DNA of 59,294 nt, taken from positions 1-59,294 of the IMG/VR virus record IMGVR_UViG_3300031963_009021. One strand, written 5' to 3'. The notes below the pieces were generated by a model. The model ran no database searches. It had not been told where the DNA came from and saw only the letters and a program-made list of their open reading frames with translations. Made by a program: the position numbers and the translations under genes. This document shows, piece by piece, positions 41,580 to 51,800 of this stretch. This DNA comes from a virus. The number at the start of each line of letters is the position of its first letter. Position 1 is the first letter of the stretch.

Positions 41580-43409
41580 ATGGCGGAAGAAACAGAAAGT
41601 TTTATGGATGACTTCGGAAAAAAGATTAAAGAAGTTCTTGATTCCGTTGGTGAGGTATTTAAATCAAATATTGACCCAAGTAGAATTACTGCGGTCATGG
41701 AAGAACTTGATGTACAAGCAAGTAAGGTCATTGCAACTTTTGGTCAAGGTAGAGAAAATATTGTCGGTATTAAACAAGCAATGGCTGATGCCGTTGTGAG
41801 TGTTAAGGCGTTAGGAGGTAGTTTCCAAGACGTATTAGATACTCAAAATAATATTGCTAATACTTTAGGTAGAAACTTGGTATTAGCATCTGATTCATAT
41901 AAAGATTTATACGCCGCAGCCGAAGCGTCGGACCAATCATCGTCAACTATTGTTGAATCATTTAAAAATGTTGGTATATCAGTTTACGACTCATCAAAAC
42001 AAATTGAGGGGATTTTGAATACCGCTAGAGAAATTGGTGTTAGCGGTTCTTTAGTGACAGGGGAAGTTTTAAATAATATGGACTTATTAAATAAGTACAC
42101 ATTTCAAGGAGGAGTTGATGGATTAGCGAAAATGGCCGCACAAGCGGTTAACTTAAGGATTAATGTTAATGCGATTGGTGCGACTTTAGATAAAGCATTT
42201 AATCCTGAATCCGCAATTGAAATGGCCGCAGCAATGCAAAGATTAGGAGCAACACAATCTGATTTATTAGACCCACTTAGATTAATGGATTTAGCTCAGA
42301 ATGACCCTGCTGAACTACAAAATCAAATTGCGGAAATGTCAAAACAATTTGTTGAATTGAATGAAAAGGGACAATTTGAAATTATGCCAGGAGCCAAAAG
42401 ACAAATGAAGGAGATTGCTGACGCTATGGGTATGGATATATCTAACTTAACCAAAATGGCGATTGGTAGTGCGGAACTTGAAGATAAAATGTCTAAGATT
42501 AGTTTCCCTGATACGTTTACTGAAGAACAAAAAACTATGATTGCCAATATGGCCGAAATGGAGGGTGGTGAATATAAAATACAACTTGGTGGTGACAAAT
42601 TAGGAATCGCTGAAGCGATAGAAAGATTAAAGTCAGGAGGTGATGATGCAATGCAAGATTTAATGGATTCTGCAAAACCTAAGACTCTTGAAGAGTTAAC
42701 AAAAGAACAATTGGGTTATACGGCAGCAATGAAAGCCTCATTAAGTACGCTTGAAGACAGAATTCCATATGCAATTGCGAGTATGAGAGGCGTTAGTCAA
42801 GGTCAAACCAAATTAATGAAAGGTACTGAAGCAGTGACTGGTGCGTTTGATACCGATGCTCTAAGTGTTAAAACAATTAGAAATCAGTTTAACGACCTTT
42901 ATGAAGGAGTAAGTGGCTCAATAAGTCAAAATGGGATTGACTTTGAAAATTTAAGCGATAGTATCAATAAATTTGGTGATTATTTTAATACATCATTTAC
43001 TGAAAGTTTTAAAAATTTAGATGAAAAAGTTAATGAAGCGGTTGGTTACAAAATAACAGAAATCCTAAAAAAAATGGATGAATCTTTAAATATTGGTACT
43101 AAATCTACAGAAACTAAAACTGAAACCCCTACGGCAACCCCAATTCAGACTGTTACTACCACACCACCAACGAGTACGAATAACAATTTGGCGGTAAATA
43201 ATTTAAATACAACAACCACTGAAAACAAAACCAATACAAATGTTAGTGAAAATAAAAACATTTCACAAATAACTTTAGACATAAATGTTAATTCAAGTAA
43301 TGTTGATAAAGATAAGGTAATAGAAATAATTAGTAGAACTGAAGTTGTTCAAGCAATCAATTCTGAAATCAAAAAACTTAATACAACTAACGGTCTAACA
43401 ACAACATAA
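41580..43409 (+). CDS. Tape measure-like protein (gp29-like)
   Basis: The 609-residue protein is predicted mainly helical (MDDFGKKIKEVLDSVGEVFK, IVGIKQAMADAVVSVKALGG), with helix-rich blocks to about residue 505. Its length is close to T4 gp29 (590), whose length sets tail length, so a T4-like tail length is expected. Residues about 510-560 form a Thr/Pro/Asn-rich linker (TPTATPIQTVTTTPPTSTNN), unusual for a tape measure and similar in composition to the fibre linkers. The C-terminus ends in a short beta-alpha segment. It has a TATTTAT motif with 16-base spacing. Confidence 0.75.
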   Translation: MAEETESFMDDFGKKIKEVLDSVGEVFKSNIDPSRITAVMEELDVQASKVIATFGQGRENIVGIKQAMADAVVSVKALGGSFQDVLDTQNNIANTLGRNLVLASDSYKDLYAAAEASDQSSSTIVESFKNVGISVYDSSKQIEGILNTAREIGVSGSLVTGEVLNNMDLLNKYTFQGGVDGLAKMAAQAVNLRINVNAIGATLDKAFNPESAIEMAAAMQRLGATQSDLLDPLRLMDLAQNDPAELQNQIAEMSKQFVELNEKGQFEIMPGAKRQMKEIADAMGMDISNLTKMAIGSAELEDKMSKISFPDTFTEEQKTMIANMAEMEGGEYKIQLGGDKLGIAEAIERLKSGGDDAMQDLMDSAKPKTLEELTKEQLGYTAAMKASLSTLEDRIPYAIASMRGVSQGQTKLMKGTEAVTGAFDTDALSVKTIRNQFNDLYEGVSGSISQNGIDFENLSDSINKFGDYFNTSFTESFKNLDEKVNEAVGYKITEILKKMDESLNIGTKSTETKTETPTATPIQTVTTTPPTSTNNNLAVNNLNTTTTENKTNTNVSENKNISQITLDINVNSSNVDKDKVIEIISRTEVVQAINSEIKKLNTTNGLTTT

Positions 43410-43423
43410 AATACATTATAGTC

Positions 43424-43430
43424 TATTTAT
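43424..43430 (+). promoter_or_regulatory. TATTTAT late-type motif upstream of the 1684-aa baseplate/tube protein
   Basis: TATTTAT ends 15 bases before the ATG at 43446. Confidence 0.6.
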
Positions 43431-43445
43431 TAATAAAAAAACAAA

Positions 43446-46400
43446 ATGCCTGAAAGTCCATTATCATTCGCGTCAACATCTACGTTTAGAAATACTTTAA
43501 TGGCTAAAAATTTAGCTCAATATACTGTTGTGGGGAATTACACACCACCAACAGGTCCATTGAATTATGAAATTGTGTTGGGTGATAGTAATGTTATTGA
43601 TTCACCAAACAATTTAAATCAAACATACCCTGACCAATTATATCCACTTAATGAATATGGACCTGATGGGGGGTACAACTTAACTATTGATTTTAATGGA
43701 CCACCATTACCTGTTGACTCAAATCAAGGACCGTATAATCCTAATCCTGACCAAAGTCAGTTAATAACATTAAATGGTTTATATATAACAGGACCGTATA
43801 TTATAAATGATTATTCCCCTGAAAATGGATATAACTACGTTTATGGTGTTACTGATACAATCAACCCAGGTCAGATACATTTACCATATGTAAATAGTTT
43901 TGTCGCATCAAGTTACTCACCGTATTCAATACTATCAAGTGATAACCCAACGGGAAGTGACGGTTCATTATCTCAAGATTCGTATATTGCTCAATTAGGA
44001 GCAGCACAACTACAAAATTTATTTGAAGATAGAATCAATTTAGAAATTTATCAAAGTACTGTAGGTGCTGTAAATTTAAATACGTTACAAGACCCTTTTG
44101 AAGCTGCATTGATAGCTACAGGTCAACAACCATTAATCTATAGAAATTGGAGGATTACGGTACCTGAAAACTCAATTGTTGCGGCCTTAGACTTTGCAAC
44201 TAGATTAACAGGGTCTTATTGGCCCGTATCATTAATACCTGGTGACTATTACGATGAGAATACTAGCAATGGTTTACAATCAAACCAAACTTCTAATGCG
44301 TTAAGTACGGTTAATCAATTAACGGGTGGATTATTAGGTCCGATACTGAATATCAATAGAAACCCCTCACAAATATTTTTAGCTAACACAGGTAATGGAC
44401 AAAGGTCAGCATTATTCGCTAACCTACATTATAATAGATATTCACCTAATTACAATAATGAGTTTGGAGGGGCCTTGGGTGTTATTCAGGGATTAGTGAA
44501 TGTGGTAAATAATGTTGTGAATCCTAATGGGACCATAACAAGTAGTTATTACGTAGGTAGTAGTAATGCTGAACCTTCACAAATAACAAGTCCAGCTAAC
44601 CAAATACCAATTAATTCATTTGGTCAACAAAATCCGTCACCTGTTTATGGTCCTTCTGAATTGGGTCAATTATATGAAGGTAATATTGATAATATTAAGT
44701 TTGGTTTAGCGGGTATATCATCTGAAAATGGTGGGGGTATTGATGGTCAATTTATATGGACTTCACCAAAATACAAAAGTAATGCTGGATTTAAAGCAAC
44801 ACCTGGTGGGGGTAGTGGGAGTAAAGATGATGACTTTAATCAAATTAGTTCTCAGTATCAAAGTAATGAATCAACTAATCTTGAATATAAAAAAGGTTCA
44901 ATATTAGATAATACTCAAAAATTAATTGATTCTGCGGATAATGTTACGGGTATCTCAAGATTAAAACACGTAGGTAATGCGATGAACCAAGTTTCAAAGG
45001 TATTCCACGATGGTTACAAGGAGATGACAAAAGGTTCTCAAGTGGTTTCATATAAAGATAATACAACAGGTAACGAAGCGGGTATTGAATATTGTAGAGT
45101 TTTTACCAAAGACACACCTTATTACACTTTCGCTGACTTACAAAAAACTGATGGTATAACTACTTCAGGTAGACGTTTTAGTTATTCTATTTTAGATAAT
45201 ACTTACAATTTGAATATTGCTCCACTTAAAAATCCTGGGTCAACCAATATTGTAAAAAATGAGAAGGGTGATTTTTATGCCAAGAAATATATGTTCTCAA
45301 TTGAGAACTTGGCTTGGAGAACATCAAGTAGACCTGGTTTTACTTATGATGAATTACCTGTTTGTGAAAAAGGCCCTAATGGTGGTAGAGTTATGTGGTT
45401 CCCTCCTTATGAATTAAAATTTAGTGATACTAGTCAGGCCGATTGGAACCCAACAAATTTTATAGGTAGACCTGAACCAATATATACTTATAAAAATACA
45501 AGTAGGTCAGGACAGTTAAGTTGGAAAATAATTGTGGATAGCCCTTCAGTAATGAATATTATTGTTGACCAACAATTAAAAGGTGCTAGTACCGAAAGAG
45601 TAAATTCAATTTTAGAATCATTTTTTGCGGGATGTGTAAAATTTGACATATATGAATTGGCTAAAAAATATAACACAATACCTGTATCCGAATTACAACA
45701 AATACAAGAGGCGTTAAATAATCCAAGATTAACTGCTGAAGAATTAGCGGGAATTAAAGCTTCTATACCTGCAGACAATACCGATGTTGTTGGTAACATG
45801 GCTAATAGTACTGGAGGTGGAGGTGGAGATAAGGCAAAAACTGAAGACACTTCAGTTCAGGAGTTTGAACAAAAATACTTGGATTTTGCATTTTATTTTG
45901 AAAATGATATGCCAGGTCCGCACAATTCAACTAGTAATACCACCACTGAAAATTATCAATCACTTTATGATACATATGTAAGTCAAACGAATATTGATTC
46001 TTACCAATCAAAGGCTAATTCGGTATTTAAAACTGATAATGGTGAATCTAAAACAACAGGATTTTTTGATACTGTTATAAAAAGTAATTTTAAAAATATT
46101 GCTGAAGGTGATTCTAATTTTATAAATGATTCTATAAAATTATTAGAAAAAGGTTATGGACCTATAAGTATTGAAATGGTTGGTTCGGCTTCTGCGGTGG
46201 CGTCTGAAAATTATAATAAGGCGTTATCTAATAGGAGGATTGATTCAATAAAGAAGTTTTTTAGTTCTAAAGGTCTTGAAAAATATATTACTGAAGGTAA
46301 GTTTAAAGTTACCTTAGAACAAGGTGCTGGTGAAAATATTGTAATACCTAAGACATCGGTTGAAATTGGGTCAGGTACTACTGAAGTTACCACAACTGAT

Positions 46401-48500
46401 TCTGGTGTTGGAAATGACGTGGATTGTACTAAGTTACAATTTCCTGATACTTCAGTTGCACAAAATAACTCAACAAATAGAAGTATCGCTAGAATTAATT
46501 CAACAAGTGCAATGGCATGTCGTAGAGTTAAAATTAAAAACATTAAGGTTAATGGTTCAGCAACTAATGAAAAAATAGATGAACCTGTAGTTATTGATGA
46601 GAAAAAAGAAGACGATATTGTTATAACCCCAATTAAACCTACACCACAAAAAACAATATCTACTGAACTTAAAAAAGGGTTAAGTAAAAAAATATTAAGA
46701 AGTTTACTATCTGAATGTGATTATTTTGAAATGATTAAGGAAAACGAGCCTATGGTGTATAAATCATTCTCAGAGAAAATAAAACATTTCAATCCTGCGT
46801 TTCACTCAATGACTCCCGAAGGTTTAAACTCTCGTTTAACATTCTTAAATCAATGTGTGAGACCTGGTGAAACAATTCCTGTGATAGGCCCTGACGGTAA
46901 ACCAAAATATAATGATTCAGTTAATACTGCGTTTGGGGCTCCACCTGTATTGGTATTAAGAATAGGTGATTTTTACCATACTAAAATAATTCCCGATAAC
47001 GTAAGTTTTAGTTATGAACCATTAATTTATGACATGAACCCTGAAGGTATTGGGGTTCAACCAATGATGGTTAATGTATCACTAAGTTTTAAAATGATTG
47101 GTGGTATGGGGTTAAAAGAACCTGTTGACCAATTACAAAATGCGTTATCATTTAATTACTACGCAAATACTGAAATATACGATGAAAGGGCGGTATTTAC
47201 CGAAGACACATCGGCATTAGATAAAGAAGTGTTTGACGCCATTTTAGCAGCACAACCAAATGGTAAAGCAAATAATAATGTGTCAAATCAATCAAATGGT
47301 GGTGAAACAATAGGTCAGATAAAGAAAACAGTACCAGTTACTACACCACAATTTACTGGTGAAACGGGTGAAATATTTTACCAAAAAGTGATGGATAATT
47401 TATATGATACCAATAAGTCATATTTTGAAAACATAACGAATCAATTAGAAAAAATATTATTACAATATAATAATGGTGTTTTACAAATGGTTAACTCAAA
47501 AAGACAATATACTAAAGGTAATGTTAAAAATGAATCAGGAAATGCGGAGTGTGAAATATATGGAAAACCTGATTTAACCAATTCAAATGAGTTATTTGAT
47601 TTAGTTAGGTTAGGTATTAATAATAATAGTAATCCGATTATACAAGAACTTTTTTTACAGGGATTTTCACCTAGTGTTGCTGAGTTTGTGATACTTAAAC
47701 AAAATATGATTCAGTACATTGATACTTTGCAAGGTGATTTTGATAGTGGTTTAGCTACTATTAATCAAGATATTGTTGGACAAGAAAATAATTTAATAAG
47801 TTTAATTGCGCAATTAAATAGTGTTGCGGATAAGACTGATGGTAAAATAGTTGGGAATAAAGTCTTTATATACAACATTAGTGGGTCAACGGCTCAAGGG
47901 GCGGTTAGCTCAACTAGTGTAGGGGTTAGTAATACATATGATGAGTTTATAAAAGATTATAAAACTTTACCTACTTCACTTAATTCTTATATTAAATTAT
48001 TGACCGATAATAAAGTGTTAACTAAAGACTATACTTCGGTTGGAGTTTTTAAACCTGCAACAGATAAGATTGGTGAAACATCAATACCCTTAAGTTTCTT
48101 TATGGTAATGGCTAGAGTGTTTACTGATAAAAATAAATTACAAGATTTTAAAAATTTTGTAATTAGCGGTCCTTTAGTTAATTATAAAACACCTAAAGAT
48201 TTAAGAAAATCATTTGATAAAGCTTGTGATGAATTGGCTAAAAATTATGAAAAAGAACTAAAAGCTGAAGAAAAGAATTTTGAGAAGTTTAAAAAGAGTG
48301 ACGGTTATAAACCATATTTAACAGGTATTGATAAATTAATGTACCCTAAAGGTAAAACCAGAAAGTTTAATTTTACAACACAGAAAGATGAAGTTAAATT
48401 CCCTCAACAAGAAAAATATATAAAAGATATTTATGGGACAGTTCCTTATGGTGATAAGGCCAATGATAAAAATACGTTTGATGGTAAAATAAATTTATAA
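43446..48500 (+). CDS. Giant baseplate/tail-tube-associated protein with OmpA-like domain (1684 aa)
   Basis: Several regions are visible. The N-terminal about 550 residues are Asn/Pro/Gly-rich with no recognised fold. Around 640-705 there is GGRVMWFPPYELKFSDTSQA and YKNTSRSGQLSWKIIVDSPS. Around 885-965 is an OmpA-like segment, with EMVGSASAVASENYNKALSN and conserved Asn924, Leu927, Ser928 and Arg930/931; GSAS stands where GHTD is usual, a variant seen in Bacteroidota OmpA-type domains. Around 1160-1245, PPVLVLRIGDFYHTKIIPDN and PMMVNVSLSFKMIGG resemble tube-initiator (gp48/gp54-type) modules. Its position after the tape measure and before gp53 supports a tube-baseplate role. The OmpA-like part could hold peptidoglycan. 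It shares its last base with the next start. Confidence 0.7.
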   Translation: MPESPLSFASTSTFRNTLMAKNLAQYTVVGNYTPPTGPLNYEIVLGDSNVIDSPNNLNQTYPDQLYPLNEYGPDGGYNLTIDFNGPPLPVDSNQGPYNPNPDQSQLITLNGLYITGPYIINDYSPENGYNYVYGVTDTINPGQIHLPYVNSFVASSYSPYSILSSDNPTGSDGSLSQDSYIAQLGAAQLQNLFEDRINLEIYQSTVGAVNLNTLQDPFEAALIATGQQPLIYRNWRITVPENSIVAALDFATRLTGSYWPVSLIPGDYYDENTSNGLQSNQTSNALSTVNQLTGGLLGPILNINRNPSQIFLANTGNGQRSALFANLHYNRYSPNYNNEFGGALGVIQGLVNVVNNVVNPNGTITSSYYVGSSNAEPSQITSPANQIPINSFGQQNPSPVYGPSELGQLYEGNIDNIKFGLAGISSENGGGIDGQFIWTSPKYKSNAGFKATPGGGSGSKDDDFNQISSQYQSNESTNLEYKKGSILDNTQKLIDSADNVTGISRLKHVGNAMNQVSKVFHDGYKEMTKGSQVVSYKDNTTGNEAGIEYCRVFTKDTPYYTFADLQKTDGITTSGRRFSYSILDNTYNLNIAPLKNPGSTNIVKNEKGDFYAKKYMFSIENLAWRTSSRPGFTYDELPVCEKGPNGGRVMWFPPYELKFSDTSQADWNPTNFIGRPEPIYTYKNTSRSGQLSWKIIVDSPSVMNIIVDQQLKGASTERVNSILESFFAGCVKFDIYELAKKYNTIPVSELQQIQEALNNPRLTAEELAGIKASIPADNTDVVGNMANSTGGGGGDKAKTEDTSVQEFEQKYLDFAFYFENDMPGPHNSTSNTTTENYQSLYDTYVSQTNIDSYQSKANSVFKTDNGESKTTGFFDTVIKSNFKNIAEGDSNFINDSIKLLEKGYGPISIEMVGSASAVASENYNKALSNRRIDSIKKFFSSKGLEKYITEGKFKVTLEQGAGENIVIPKTSVEIGSGTTEVTTTDSGVGNDVDCTKLQFPDTSVAQNNSTNRSIARINSTSAMACRRVKIKNIKVNGSATNEKIDEPVVIDEKKEDDIVITPIKPTPQKTISTELKKGLSKKILRSLLSECDYFEMIKENEPMVYKSFSEKIKHFNPAFHSMTPEGLNSRLTFLNQCVRPGETIPVIGPDGKPKYNDSVNTAFGAPPVLVLRIGDFYHTKIIPDNVSFSYEPLIYDMNPEGIGVQPMMVNVSLSFKMIGGMGLKEPVDQLQNALSFNYYANTEIYDERAVFTEDTSALDKEVFDAILAAQPNGKANNNVSNQSNGGETIGQIKKTVPVTTPQFTGETGEIFYQKVMDNLYDTNKSYFENITNQLEKILLQYNNGVLQMVNSKRQYTKGNVKNESGNAECEIYGKPDLTNSNELFDLVRLGINNNSNPIIQELFLQGFSPSVAEFVILKQNMIQYIDTLQGDFDSGLATINQDIVGQENNLISLIAQLNSVADKTDGKIVGNKVFIYNISGSTAQGAVSSTSVGVSNTYDEFIKDYKTLPTSLNSYIKLLTDNKVLTKDYTSVGVFKPATDKIGETSIPLSFFMVMARVFTDKNKLQDFKNFVISGPLVNYKTPKDLRKSFDKACDELAKNYEKELKAEEKNFEKFKKSDGYKPYLTGIDKLMYPKGKTRKFNFTTQKDEVKFPQQEKYIKDIYGTVPYGDKANDKNTFDGKINL

Positions 48501-48823
48501 TGGGTAGACAATATTATAATAGATATAATAATTTTATTTTAAATGGGGAACAAACTGTTGTTCCTTATATCACTCTACCGAGTAAGAGTACTGATAAAAG
48601 ATATGTATATAAAGTTGCTCAAACAAGATTAGATAAATTATCTCAGCAATATTACGGAGCACCTTATTTTGGTTGGTTAATTTTAGTGGCAAATCCATTG
48701 TATGGAGGACAAGAATGGAGTATTCCTGATGGTTCTATATTGACAATTCCATTTCCTTTAGTAGCTTCATTACAAGATTATAAAAATACATTAGACAACC
48801 ACTTCTTCTATTATGGTAGATAA
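48500..48823 (+). CDS. 53: Baseplate wedge protein, LysM-containing (gp53-like)
   Basis: The 107-residue protein contains a LysM-like domain at about 34-85: YVYKVAQTRLDKLSQQYYGA followed by GWLILVANP and the closing strand IPDGSILTIPFP. T4 gp53 also has a LysM-type fold and joins baseplate wedges to the hub. Its start shares a base with the stop of the giant gene upstream and its end overlaps the hub gene by 11 bases, so all three are co-translated. Short length and context support the assignment; LysM can also bind peptidoglycan. Confidence 0.82.
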   Translation: MGRQYYNRYNNFILNGEQTVVPYITLPSKSTDKRYVYKVAQTRLDKLSQQYYGAPYFGWLILVANPLYGGQEWSIPDGSILTIPFPLVASLQDYKNTLDNHFFYYGR

Positions 48824-51800
48824 AATAGAAAACATTTTAGTTGAATTTGATTACAACAACATTATTGTCGTTGACCCTAATAAAGTGGTTGACTTAGATG
48901 GTAATGTCAAAGAAAGATTTGTAAAACAGGAAGATTTAGTGATGTACGCTAATTTAGAGTGTAAAGTATTACCAAGAACTAAGTTAGCGGTAGGTTCAGC
49001 AACTGATGATGCTATACAAACTGTATCAATCGCATCAATCAATTTTTTGAATCCTGGTAATAAAACATTTATGGATAACGCCTATACCGATGAGATAACA
49101 GGTAAAGATACTATTCAAGGTAAAGGTGTTAATCAGGTTACTCAAAAACAAATACAAAATCCTAAAAAAAGTGATGATTGGTATCTTAGACAAACATTAT
49201 CTTCAGGGGGTAAAGACGGTGCAACTGACAATGGATTATTAGGGATAACTAATATTTCAATCAATCAAAACCTATCTTTTATGCCAACCATTGACATCCA
49301 ACTTGAGGACGTTAAAGGAAGAGCATTATTTGAAGGTGGTGATAATTCTCCATACGCAGCATTTTTTAATTTACCATACCCTTTATTTAATTTAACTATT
49401 AAAGGTTTTTATGGGAAGGCGATAAAGTTGGCGTTAATGTTACAAACATTCACCACTAGATACGATTCAAATGACGGTAATTTTAAAGTAAGTTTAAAAT
49501 TTTATACTTACAAATATACTATTTTAAGTGAGATTACTATGGGTCACCTTATTGCAACACCCCATATGTACAAATCAAGGTTAAAAGTTCAAACACAACA
49601 AGGAGGACCATCACAATTTTCTAAAATTGATAATCAAATAGTTGAAAAAGGTTATCAAAAAATTAAAGAAATGTATAATGAATATAAATCAAAAGGTTTA
49701 ATACCTAATGATTTTCCTGAATTAACCATAGTTCAATTAAGAAATAATATTGAAAACTTTGTTAAAAATATTTTAGACTCGTTTACAAAACAAAATTTAG
49801 ACCCAATTACTAATATTGATGATTATCAGGGAAAATTAAATGATTTTGAAAAAAAGGTTTTTCTATTTGTATCTGAAGGTAAGGGTTCTTGGTTTGACCA
49901 AAATATGGATAAAGTTAATTTCCTTGTCCTAAACAACGGTGATAAAATATATACGTTCAAAAAAGAGTTAGATAATAATAATGGTCAAGGTAAAATTAAT
50001 GCTAAATCTGACCTTGATAAATTAATTACTGAATATAAAACAAAACTTTTAGAAAATAAGACCGTTGGTAAAGATGGTTCTTATACGATTAATGGTAAAA
50101 CTAAAAAAATATCTATTCCTTTTAATATTAATAAAGAAACGTTTGGAGTTACTGTAACACCTAACGATATTAAATGGACCGAAACTTATAGACAAGTAAA
50201 AAAAGTTAAAACAGAACCTACCGACGATGAATTAACTAAATTTAAAGACAGTTATAAATTTATAACTACTGAATGGTATAGATTTGAAGGTGTTAGTTCT
50301 TTTATGGACTTGACTGGTGTTATGGGTAAACAATTAAAAGTTTTTAGAGAGGAAATTGAAACTGAATTAACAATTGCGTTATCCGATTTATTACAAAGTA
50401 AAGATAATGGAATAGGGTTTGTACCTAATATTAGAAATGTTTTAGCGGTTATATTTGCCAATGGTGAGGCTTTTTTACGTTTAATGGATGAAGTTCACTA
50501 TAAGGCTTGGCAAGTAAGAGAGGATAAATACAGAAAAGAAGCAATATTTGATAAAGAAGTGTCAAGTGCTAGTCCTGATAATTTGGATTCGGGAACTGAC
50601 GAAACTATTCCGATATATCCTTGGCCTCAATATATTGTATCAACTCCAGGTGAGAATGGTCAAGAAAAATTTGAAATACAATATCCTGGTGATTCTAAAT
50701 TTGTTAGTAAAACAAAAGGGTATCTTTATGATGTTTGGCCTGAAGTAGAATTTGTTGAAGAATTTATTAGAGGTTATGTGGAAAGAACCACACCTCCTGC
50801 GGACCCAACCGCTGGTAATGATGAGACAACCGAAACTCAAAGAGTTTCATTTAATGCAATTGAATTCCCAACAACCGATGAAATCTTTTCAAATAAGGAG
50901 GAGGTTAAATTTATTTATGAAATATATGAAAGATTATTGGTGTATGATTACTATACTAGATTAAGTCGTGTATATAATACCAATGAAGTTGATTCTATGG
51001 TCCAAAGCATTGCGGAAGCTGAGAGTGAAAACATACTTAAAAGTTTATCTAATACAAATACGTTCTTAATTAAAACTCTAAAGGATTATAGTATTAACTC
51101 CGCTAATTTTTTATTAATATTAAGACATATCTCAAATGGAGGTACAGGACTTAATTGGCAAAATTTTATTAGAGGTATTTTTAATACGGTGTATATTAAG
51201 AATTTTGTAGATAATAATAGTTTTGATATACTTAATACTCAAGATTTTATTTCATCACCAATACCACTAACATCATTAAATAGTGAAAATAATTTAATTA
51301 AATATTTAACGGGGTCAACAACCTCAAATAAAGTTGATTTTACTGACTTATACCCTTTTAGTAATTACAATTGGATTTTTAATAACTTGGCTAATGGAAC
51401 CACCATATCAAGTATTGAATCCGCATTTAATACAACAAAAATATTAAATTATGATGTTAGTAATAAAATCATTTCAAATTTTACACAAACTGATACTAAA
51501 GACCAAAAAAGACCAATTACTAATTTTGTGTGGAAAGAGAATGTTTTACCATATAATCCTGATATAAATCTAACATTAAAATCTTTTTATCAATCAAGAA
51601 CGTATAAAAAACAGTTTTTAACTGAAGGTAATTTAAATTATTTAAATTATAGTGGTAATGTAACACCTAACCAAAGTGTTTCAATATTGAATACACCTTA
51701 TTTTGTGAATGCCGTCCAAGAAGGGGTTGATAAATTTAGAAATTTTGATGAATATCCATACAAGGTTCCTGCATACTTATTTTTAAATAGTTTACCTTTA

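Noticed and set aside
45488-45850. 120-codon minus-strand frame
   Set aside because: Antisense of the 1684-residue tail protein; no upstream motif or recognisable domain.
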